The notes under the pieces were generated by a model, which ran no database searches, was not told the origin of the DNA, and was given only the letters and a program-made list of their open reading frames with translations. A DNA stretch of 64,000 nt from Chlorocebus sabaeus (taxonomy: Eukaryota; Chordata; Mammalia; Primates; Cercopithecidae), in assembly GCF_047675955.1 (NCBI RefSeq), contig NC_132926.1, positions 15,319,326-15,383,325 of the forward strand, given 5' to 3'. This document shows, in pieces, positions 45,881-54,960 of the stretch. The position numbers were made by a program, and so were the translations under genes. The first letter of the stretch is position 1, and every line of letters starts with the position of its first letter.

Positions 45881-46090
45881 TTTTTTTTTTTTTTTTTTTT
45901 GAGACGGAGTCTCGCTCTGTCGCCCAGGCTGGAGTGCAGTGGCCGGATCTCCACTCACTGCAAGCTCCGCCTCCCGGGTTCACGCCATTCTCCTGCCTCA
46001 GCCTCCCGAGTAGCTGAGAATACAGGGGCTCGCCACCTCGCCCGGCTAGTTTTTTGTATTTTTCAGTAGAGATGGGGTTTCACCGTGTTA
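45881..46090 (-). mobile_element. Young AluY, 5' truncated, Old World monkey type
   Basis: Reverse AluY with a pure T-run and nearly intact CpGs. Its 5' part is missing: it stops at 'caccgtgtta'. An identical 13-bp duplication flanks it (tctcatcatctct at 45868-45880 and 46091-46103). The variants 'gtggccggatctc' and 'ccacctcgcccggctagt' differ from human AluY ('gtggcgcgatctc', 'ccaccacgcccggctaat') and are those I associate with macaque and baboon AluY. Confidence 0.96.
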
Positions 46091-46103
46091 TCTCATCATC
46101 TCT

Positions 46104-47870
46104 TTTTAAATGTGCATGGATAGGAAAGAACCCATGGAATAAGGATGCTTGTTAAATCATCAAAAGAGTCTGACCTTTGTGTATGGAAGCTGGCTCTCCT
46201 TAACTAAGGCCCCATCCTACTCCTTGGTTTGGTAATATAGTAATTATGATATTTAACCTTTGTCCATGAGAAACTTATTTAATTGTTGATCTGATCCCCT
46301 CAACTATCACCCACAATATCCCTCAAAGATTCATCCAGTTGTTCATCATATTCACTCCTTGATATGGAGGCAAATTAACTCTTTCCTGTACTCCCTTGCA
46401 CAGCACTCACACCACCCAGGGAGACTTACTCAAGTGAGCAAGTGAACAGAGATCAAGTGAGCTGACCACTTAAAATAGTTCATCAACACACAATCAACCT
46501 TGATGAAATCGACCAGAGCTACAAAATGACAGCAGAATACACACTAACTGCAGCATTCCACTGAAAGCGATACAGTACAACTACAAAAGAAAGAGAAGGA
46601 AGCTTAGTGTGCTCCGTTTGTAAGGAATTTAGTTTCCAAATACACAAATCCTGACCAGTGTTGTCTATGATAAATTTTCACAGCAAGCGCAGTAAGCTAT
46701 CCAGCCCACGAATAAACACTTCTGGAGCATCTTTAAGTGGTTTATGGGAATTCAGTTGGAAATGAGCACTGAACCAATAACCAGAATTGATTCCTATCTT
46801 TGCATTAAGAATAATTCCCACTGGACTTCTATTTATCAACACGGTATTAGCCATCACCATGTATTATTTGTAGTTAGCTGAAAATAATGGCATTGTATTT
46901 CTTTAAAAATAATTCATATTTCTGTCCCTCATTCACACTACTCATACACGTGTGTGTCTGCACACACACATCCTTCCTCCCTCACACACATATACACAGC
47001 AACTCAATGCAGGCCATTGCAATCAAAAGGAATTTACTGTATGTGGAATATTTTAGAAGAAGAAAGTGAAGAAGGGACAGAGAATTGTAGAAATAACATG
47101 TGTTTGCAATATTTTGAAAATTAAAGATCCATATACCAAATGTCATATATATAATTATAGTTTTGTATTTTCTAAAAGTACTATCATTAAACAGATCAAG
47201 CTGTTAGATTATTAAAATAAAAGATTATGTGCTAAACTTTTAAATACGCACAATGTATTTTAATCATATTGCTGTCAGATCTAACGGCATCAATAAAAGT
47301 TAGGGATACACATTCAAAATCAATTTCCGAGCTAAATACACATTGTATAAGGTGCCATTAGTAATAATGCCAGTCTTCCAAAAGAAAAAAATAAAAGTGA
47401 CCTGATTATTTACTGTATTAGTCTTACCGACATGAGCTGCACCCTTTAAAATGCAAATTCTCTAGTAATAGTAAATATAACCACTGTCTAAACAAGAAAT
47501 CAGCATAATTATTGTATTAAAAAATAAATATTTTCAGAAGCAGCCAACAAATGCCTTCATCCTTTCGTTACCCTCCCCCTAATTAATTAACAGATTGGCA
47601 CAGTCTAAGAGCAAAATTTATTTTCAATTAAAATAAGAATCCCGTATGTCATGATAATTTTTTGTTACTATTTCTAATGTGCAAAACAAAGGTTTGCTTT
47701 TAGCACTGAACATAGTAATCAAAACAAATCCTTTAATTTTCAATAACTGTAAGGATACTTCAAGACTTGTTCTCGTAGCAAGGTACTACCTCAATGGTTA
47801 ATCCTATTAAGAACTGAGCCATGCACTGCAACTAAATCCTCTGGGGAATTTGAGGAATGAAAGGCTTACT
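46104..47870. other. Unique AT-rich DNA, no gene seen
   Basis: CA/TG-rich patches lie at 46944-46997. No interspersed repeat is recognised. 47150-47870 is repeat-free and may belong to the conserved-looking block that follows. Confidence 0.5.
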
Positions 47871-47879
47871 GCACACTTA

Positions 47880-48570
47880 GAAGGCAACGACTTTTGTAAA
47901 GGGCTCTATTATATGAGGAACAAAAGAATACCACTTGTGTACTTAAATATCATCTGCTTTTCCTTCCAAAATACTCCATTTTTAAGTAAAGATATGTGAT
48001 TTAAATGTATTTAGAGTTCAGCTTTTGGCACGACTCTCGTTTCTGAGTAGAAGTGCCATCTGCGGGCCCCATGGCTCACGCATAATGATATGCTTACAAG
48101 CTGCTTCCCTTTTCTGCACAATGTACCCTTTTCACTTTAACATACATTTTCCATAAATTTTTGAATAACAAATTGGGCCGTGGAAGTTTGTTGAAACGGG
48201 ACAAGGGAAATGCCTGTAGGCTAGAAAACGGCGATTTTACTCAAGAAATTGGTGCAGCGGAAAATATTCACTCCACCAGTCCAACCCTCCCCCAGGCCCC
48301 CATCCACCTACCTTGGGCTGTGACACTTTAAAATTGTAGGGGAAACTTCTTCTCCCCTCAATATATTAGGCCTGTACATTAACTTGGGCAAACAGCCCAC
48401 ATGCCTGCCATCCATTACACCTGCTGGGTGACAAACAGATGAGAGTCATCATGCAGACTCCCAACGTTTGATCTCCTGATAACGCCAGATGTCCCCCATT
48501 CACATTCAAACATAACCACCGTCATTAATGCAACTCGCCCGGCTGGCATTTAATAGGGAGAAAAAGTTGA
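47880..48570. promoter_or_regulatory. Best candidate conserved regulatory block
   Basis: About 700 bases without any recognised repeat, less AT-rich than the neighbours and with many surviving CpGs ('ggcacgactctcgt', 'gggccgtgg', 'gaaacggg', 'aaaacggcg', 'gcagcgg', 'caacgttt', 'aacgcc', 'accgtc', 'actcgcccggc'). Motif-like sites include an E-box 'acagatg', GATA-like 'tgataacg', homeodomain-like 'tcattaatgc' and a CTCF-like site. The texture is that of a developmental enhancer or boundary. Conservation itself cannot be judged from one sequence. Confidence 0.45.
48053..48066 (-). promoter_or_regulatory. CTCF-like binding site
   Basis: On the minus strand it reads CCCGCAGATGGCAC, which meets 13 of 14 positions of the CTCF core (CC, any, any, any, AG, R, K, GGC, R, S). 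CTCF is the zinc-finger protein that anchors loops and boundaries. Motif strength is good, but occupancy is unknown. Confidence 0.45.
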
Positions 48571-48985
48571 ATTCTAATCTAAAATCCTAACTATCCAAAG
48601 CTTTCAGGGTGTGAATATATAGTCTATTAAATATGCTTCAATTTGTAAACTTTCTAGCTATTAAGAGAACTGATTTCATTATCAGGATGGGAGCTGGTTC
48701 AGATGGGCAGATTTTGCACATATTTCAAAGGAGAAGACCTGTACAATGACCCATTTGGCTTCTGAATTTCAACAACAAAACATACCTTTACTGTATCTGT
48801 CATATGCTTAAGCACAGTAAGAATAATCTTAATTGTTGGCTGTAGTTCAAATATACCACTTTAAAGGCTGAGTGAACAAACAAATAATTAAAGTCAAGAA
48901 AGCCATTGACAGAGAAAAATGAGATTCCCCCACCCCGGTCTAATAGCAGACATAAAACTGTTTAATGATAAGGTTCTATTAGAGA
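48571..48985. other. Unique AT-rich DNA
   Basis: No repeat or gene is recognised. It may be the flank of the preceding candidate regulatory block. Confidence 0.5.
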
Positions 48986-48989
48986 ACAT

Positions 48990-49115
48990 TAAAAAAATGC
49001 AGATACACAGGCATCGTTCTGGGTCTACTCAATAGGAATCTCCAAGGGTAAGGCTCAGGAATTTTAAAACTTCCTTGTTAATGCTTTTGAAACCAGTCCT
49101 AGACCTTGAGCTTGG
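48990..49115 (+). mobile_element. MER5A-like hAT fragment
   Basis: 'gggtctactcaataggaatc', 'tccaagggtaaggctcagg' and 'aattttaaaacttccttgtt' lie in the MER5A order (consensus 'cagaatctctgg', 'ggcccaggaatctg', 'ttttaacaagctcc'). Confidence 0.5.
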
Positions 49116-49599
49116 CAACTCCTGGAACTGTGCGTGAGAACATAATTTAGCAGTTTGGCTTTGGGGGACGTTCTTCTTTCTCATTTTTTCTTTTAAAAAG
49201 AAAATATTTACATGTGTCTACTCCGTGCCTGACACGGAATACATAGAATCTGCAAGACACAAGGTTTATCTCTGGAGAGTCAACACGTGGCTCCAGAAAC
49301 AGACACTGAGATGCCCAACATGGGGCAAAAGACATTCTTATACTTGAAATATAGGGAGTGAAAAAGACCTGAGAAACTGTCTAGAAACTCACACTGTGTC
49401 CACCAACTGGACATTTCTAGAAGATGTGGGAAGAAATAAACCAGTTGACCTACATCAAAAATTCTCAATATCTATGACTAGAAGGGGGTCTGACTTCTTC
49501 AAAAGAAGAAGGTTGAATTTCGGCGTTAAGGAGGAAGCCAGAAAGATTGTAGTTTCTTTCTGTATCCTTCCTGTACTAATAGTCAGATCCATTTAGACC

Positions 49600-49910
49600 T
49601 TCGCTCTCCTTCTAGCTCCTTCGCCCTTTAGATTTAAACTATTTTCTCTGCCAAGAAATTCTCATTGATCAGCTGTCCCAAGCCCCGTAGTCACTCTACC
49701 ACAATACCCTATTATATTTTCTTCATCTAACTTATTGCTATGTGAAATTATTTTCTTTGTTTATTTTTTAATACATTTCTTGTGTGTCTCCTTACATCAG
49801 AGCAGAGACCTTGCCTGTCTTGTTCACCTGTCCCCAGGATCCAGAACAACACCTGGCATGAAGTAGGTAGATGTCCAATCCATGTTGAATGAATAAATTA
49901 ATGAATCAAG
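49600..49910 (+). mobile_element. L2 3' end
   Basis: 'acaataccctattatatttt', 'catcagagcagagaccttgc', 'ctgtcttgttcacctgtccc', 'caggatccagaacaacacct' and 'ggcatgaagtaggtagatg' end in 'gttgaatgaataaattaatg', a well-preserved L2 terminus. Confidence 0.85.
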
Positions 49911-49914
49911 AATA

Positions 49915-51400
49915 GTTATACAGTACTTATAATTCCTTGATTATTTCTTTCACTAGATATGGATTTTTTTTCCAATGTGTCTTCTTGGACATGGAATCTT
50001 AGTGAATTTTTCATTTAAAATCTAACCTGATTCATTTTATGTTTCTTTTGGCCTGTCCGCTATTTAGATTTTATCCATTTGGGATTTTTATGCTTGAACT
50101 CAGTTCAGTAGCAATCAATTTTTACCTAAACCCAATCTACCTTTAACCCACCTCTCAGCCGAATTTATAAAATACCCTATTACCCTTCAGAAGAGACAGA
50201 AATCCAAGCGATATTCAACTATTACATTCCATACTAAAGAAGATAAAGAGTAACAACAAAAAATGCTCTCAAAGGAAAAACACTTGAGGAATTTCTGTTT
50301 CGAGGTCAAAGCAATATAGGAAAAATTCAGACCACCAACTCATAGAAGAGGAATTAAACATTGAAATCACTGCTTTAAGGCTTTTGGTAACAATGGCAAA
50401 TATTACATCAGACTTAAAATTACTAAGTGCGATCAAGCCACTTTTACTTTAGTTATTTCTGCAGTTGTTCAGCAAATCCCTGCAATTTCATAGCACCTAC
50501 TAATGGAAAGTGAGCTCAGATTCTATTGACAGTTTCATGACAAGTCATACTTCACCTTCCATTGTCCACTCTTCTTAGCTGTTCATTATCTTGACTGCTG
50601 TGCCTACGAGATAATGATACACTCTGCTTCTACCCCTGACTGTAACACATTTTTGCTCCAGGGTTCCTTTTAATTGAAACACACTGTCTGTGTTGCTGTT
50701 TTTGTTGCAAAAGTAAACACGTTTAACACAAAAATTCAGTTTGTATTTGCTTTACCAATAGGTATTGTGTAAAAAGTTACCTGCCTCTGGAAGAGTGATT
50801 GAATGATCCTTTTGAGGCTTGAATATTTTTTACTCTTTTCTTTCATTTACATTACATTTGTCACTGCTGTGGATGTGATAATCAATTATCTCTGTGAGAA
50901 AAATTATTGTGGCCATCCTTACCATTTGCCTCAGTGTCCCAAACCCATGCAGGAAATATTTAGTAATGTTTCACCAACTCTTGAGCATAGAATTCACTGA
51001 AAATGCTTCTGCTTTTTAAAAGTTTGTCTAATAAATTGTGCCTGTTAAATCATCCGTGTCCATTGCAAATTGCATTAAATAGCCACCAGTTGACTAGAAC
51101 AGAGATGCGCAACTTTAGGATGAGTGCGATCTGAGCAATGGGCTACCCTTGCAAACCACATATTCTCAGACTCTGAACTCTTTCAAGGAGAATAGTTGAA
51201 TTCTTTCCACCGACAAATATATTTCAAAAAATAAATGCATGTAATAGAAGCATTAGAGTTTATTCAAGAAGAAGCAGAGAGAAGAAAGAGACTTTACTTT
51301 CTCTTCCAAGAAAATAAGCATTAATGGGGAATAACATTCGTGTTTTGGGGGGGGCGTGTGCGTGTGCACAAAGATATATCCATGGCTACAGTGCCACATA
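49915..51400. other. Unique AT-rich DNA, no gene seen
   Basis: About 1.5 kb without a recognised repeat. A G-run followed by GTGTGCGTG lies at 51346-51366. Small open frames show no domain. Confidence 0.5.
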
Positions 51401-51404
51401 AGTA

Positions 51405-51477
51405 AATTTCTAAATAGAATTTGTTTTAATTTTAAAATTTTTAATTTATAAGTTAAAACAAATTATAAGTAGAAATT
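51405..51477. repeat. Imperfect inverted repeat (25-bp arms)
   Basis: Arm one (51405-51429) has 'aatttcta' then 'aatttgttttaa'. Arm two (51453-51477) is its reverse complement with the same two perfect blocks of 8 and 12 bases, differing only in five bases between them. The 23-base spacer is itself AT-rich. It could extrude as a cruciform. It lies about 25 bases before an Alu. Confidence 0.9.
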
Positions 51478-51500
51478 CTATATAGAACTTTACTTATTCT

Positions 51501-51794
51501 GGCTGGGCACAGTGGCTCATGCCTGTAATCCCAGCACTTTGGGAGGCTGAGACTGGTGGATCACCTGAGGTCAGGAGTTCGAGAACAGCCTGGCAACGTG
51601 GTGAAACCTCGCCTCTACTAACAATACAAAAGTTAGCCAGGCAGCTACTTGGGAGGGTGAGGCAGGAGAATCGCTTGAACCTGGGAGGCGGAGGTTGCAG
51701 TGAGCTGAGATCATGCCATTGCACTCCAGCCTGGATGACAAGAGCAAAACTACATCTCCAGGAAAAAAAAAAAAAAAAGAAAAGAAAAGAAATG
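51501..51794 (+). mobile_element. AluS SINE with internal deletion
   Basis: Plus-strand Alu in which 'agccaggca' runs straight into 'gctacttggg'. About 24 bases at the start of the right monomer ('tggtggcgcatgcctg' onward) are lost. A-run tail followed by GAAA units. Flanks 'tacttattct' (51491-51500 and 51795-51804) form the target duplication. Confidence 0.95.
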
Positions 51795-51804
51795 TACTTA
51801 TTCT

Positions 51805-52388
51805 ATCAAATAAGCATTTGAAGTATCAAATAACTATCAGTAACTAGGTATCAGTAACTGTTAGTAACCAGCTTTCAATGGTTATCAGCTCCCAGGTGTT
51901 GCTGGTGCTTGCCTTCAATTCTGAATGCCTTTGGGACATAACATATATATGTGTGTATGTTTCTATGTAAGGACATTGTTTACACTATCCACTAGAAAGT
52001 ATGATCTTTCATTTGGCACCTCAACTACAAGGTAGCAGAAACATTCGTCTGAAAACCTGTTAAGTATATCCAGTATAGCTTTAATTGGCAACAGCTACAT
52101 AATGGAATAAATAGGTGTCTATGGGTGAATGGGAACATTATCACCCTTGTTAATTAACATTCTCTCTATTGACCAATGCACCATGAATTCCAAAAAGTTG
52201 ACATATATGGGAGCTTCTAAAATCAACATGTTAGGAATGACTACTTATACTCCTAAATAGTCCATTATTACTTTATTAAAGTGAGATTTGTGCATTGAGG
52301 TTTGCATTTTGTATGTTTTAATGACAGTGAGGGAATTCCAGTGTTACCTTTTCTGATTCATATGCCACATATTCGTATTTAAATGATG
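51805..52388. other. Unique DNA with a small ATCAGTAAC cluster
   Basis: Three imperfect copies of 'tatcagtaact' lie at about 51833-51872. Nothing else is recognised. Confidence 0.5.
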
Positions 52389-52396
52389 GATTATAT

Positions 52397-52640
52397 CAGA
52401 GGTTTGCAGACTTTCTCAGTTCGCAGTACCCTTAGTGTCTCAGTAATATTTTCATGGTTCCCCTAAGGCAAGAGAATTACCTGACAGTTCATGTAATAAG
52501 CATTTAGGTCCAAACAACTTAATAGTAGCAGTTTAGACTGGGGGGTGCTGTCTTTTCTTGTATATTAGAAATATCTTGTAGATCCCAAGTGAGTTTGCTG
52601 AAGCTCACCCAGTCACCTCAGCCCACAGTTTGAGAACTGA
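52397..52640. mobile_element. hAT-like DNA transposon relic
   Basis: It begins with 'cagaggtttgcagacttt' and ends with 'cacagtttgagaactg', imperfect inverted ends of hAT type. The flanks 'gattatat' (52389-52396) and 'gattatgt' (52642-52649) look like an 8-bp duplication with one change, as expected for hAT. The family is not identified. Confidence 0.55.
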
Positions 52641-52734
52641 AGATTATGTAGTTTTAAATGGTCTAGAAAGTAAGATGAACTGTGCACTTTCTCTTTTCCT
52701 TTTCTTTTCCTTCCCCCGCTATGCCCCCCCACCC

Positions 52735-53015
52735 CCTTAAGAGACAAGGTCTTGCTCTGTTGCCTGGGCTGGAGGGCAGTGACACTGTCATGGCTTACTG
52801 AAGCCTTGAACTCCTGGACTCAGGTGATCCTCTCACCTCAGCCTACCAAGTAGCTGTAACCACAGGCATGCACCACCACACCTGGATGACTTTTTATAGA
52901 GAAAGAGTCTTGCTGTGTTAACCAGGGGGGGGTCTCAAATTCTTGGCTTCAAGTGATTCTCTTGCCTCACCATCCCAAAGTGCTGGGATAACAGGCATAA
53001 GCCACCATGCCTTGC
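52735..53015 (-). mobile_element. AluJ SINE (old)
   Basis: Reverse Alu with high divergence: 'gagacaaggtcttgctctgt', 'gaagccttgaactcctgg', 'gtagctgtaaccacaggc' and 'ccaccatgccttgcc'. The middle is damaged ('accagggggggg'). AluJ-type bases ('cttgaactcctgg') and no CpG left. Confidence 0.93.
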
Positions 53016-53219
53016 CAAAAACTGTATACTTTCTAAGAAACAGAATACACCTAATAGCAATAGCTATTTAAAGTTTTAATTAAAATCATGTGTTTTTAAA
53101 AAATATGTTTCTTTTAACACATTTTAATTATCAGAGTTTGTAAAAGTCATCATCTATTGCACCCCTGGTCAACTATCCCTAGATAGATATTTAACATAGA
53201 ATATATGAATCAATCAGTT

Positions 53220-53285
53220 GGTCAGTCAACAATTATTTATAGAATGCCAGTTACAGGCCATAGACTCCACTCTCAAAACTTAACA
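53220..53285 (-). mobile_element. L2 3' tip, reverse
   Basis: 'caacaattatttatagaatg' and 'ccagttacaggccatagac' recall the reverse L2 terminus ('caacaaatatttattgagc'). Short and weak. Confidence 0.45.
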
Positions 53286-54690
53286 AAACTTTAACACTGA
53301 CCCTTAACTTCTGTTTTCTGGCCTGGCTTGTAGAAAGCCTCGAAGTCACTGCTCCATCCTAACAAGTGGAAACCTGAACAAACTGAAAAATCAACAACTC
53401 TTCTTAGATATGTCAGATAAGTGAGGTCGTTGGTCAAACTCCTGGCCCCCAAATTTAAAAGACGTGTAGGTATATTCAGGGAATAACACAATGGAGCAGA
53501 AAGCCACAAGTAGAAACCTCTGTGGAACCAGTTTTGGGGTAAGGAAATCTGAACTGTAGTTGATGAATTGCTGGAGGCTCAGAGTGGACAGCTCCAAGAC
53601 TTAAAAACTCCAGCGGGACCCAGTCATAGGGAGGCTCCAACATATTTGTGAGTTTTAGCCCCAGGAGCTCTGCCAAATCCTAACAGCGAGTATTAGAGAA
53701 AAATCTCCCTGTGCTTCTGGCAGGGGCAGGAGGAAAGGAATGATTTTGAAATACACCAGAGTATTCTGTTCTTAACAAGGTCTGCTCTGAAGAGAAACTA
53801 TTTTACTAGAGCCTAAGCTCCTAATAGGTAGCGTAACCTAACTTACCTGTGCTAAGAGAAATATCAACTCCAGTTTTCTCTAGCCTTCCATGGGGGGATA
53901 GGGAAAATGCCAACTTTAGCCCCTTCCAGCCATCCTGTCCCACCTAATGGGAGTGGGGAAACTGAGAAGCGCTGACGAAGTTCATGGTCCATGTTCACTG
54001 GGACTTAACCAGAAGAATATAAAACACTCCTCTTCTGCATCTTATCACTGCATTACAAAAGGTTTTATTTACCACAGGTGTTTTTACCCAGTACACCATG
54101 CCATCTTTGAACAAAAAATTGCAAGGCATAATGAAAGGCAAAAAATATATAGTGTGAAGAGACTGAACAAGCATCAGAACCAGAGTTAGAGATGGCAGGA
54201 TTTTTAGAATAATCAGACCAATAAGTTTTTTAAATGACCATTAATAAGCTAAGGGTCTTAACAGAAAAAGTACACAACATACAAAAATAGATAAATGATG
54301 TGAGCAGAGATTTGCAAATTTTAGGAAAACATTAAAAGAAGAAATGCTAGAGATCTAAGCCATTGTAACAGAAATAAAGAATACCATTGATTGGCCCGTT
54401 AGTAGACTGGACACAGCTTAAGAAATAATATTTGAACTTGAGGATATGATAATAGAAATTTCCAAAACTGAAAGCAGGGAGAACAGCAAATGGATACAAA
54501 GAACAGAATATACAAGAACTGCAGGACACATACAAAAGATGTAACATTTGTGATGGGAATATTAGAAGGAGAAGAAATAAAGAAAGGACCACAGGCAATA
54601 TTTGAAGCAATAATGACTGAGGATTTCCCAAAATTAACGCCAGAAATCAAACCACAGACCCAGGAAGATTGGAAAACACCAATGAAAATA

Positions 54691-54748
54691 GGAGGGAGAG
54701 GAGGAGGAGGAGGAGGAGGAGGAGGAGGAGGAGGAGGAGGAGGGGAGA
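54691..54748. repeat. (GGA)n tract inside the L1M
   Basis: About fifteen GGA units interrupt the ORF1-side part of the L1M. The strand is all purine. It probably grew from an A/G-rich patch of the LINE after insertion. Confidence 0.95.
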
Positions 54749-54850
54749 AAAAAACTAACAAAACCAGAGAACAAATAAACACCTAGGCATATCACATTCA
54801 AACATCAGAAAATCAAAGGTCAATATTAATAAAATATAAGTGAAGTCATA

Positions 54851-54960
54851 CATGGCATATATATTTTATATATACACCATATATATCATATACATGGCAT
54901 ATATTATTTATATATATGCCATATATAAGATATATATATAGAATATATAATATATATTAA
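54851..54960. repeat. TA-rich minisatellite with 42-bp period
   Basis: 'catggcatatatatt' at 54851 recurs as 'catggcatatattatt' at 54893, giving an imperfect period of about 42 bases. The units hold inverted words such as 'atatatgccatatat'. It splits the L1M between ORF1 and ORF2. Confidence 0.85.

Noticed and set aside
54399..54786. Proline-rich and glycine-rich frames
   Set aside because: They come from the GGA tract within the degraded L1M.
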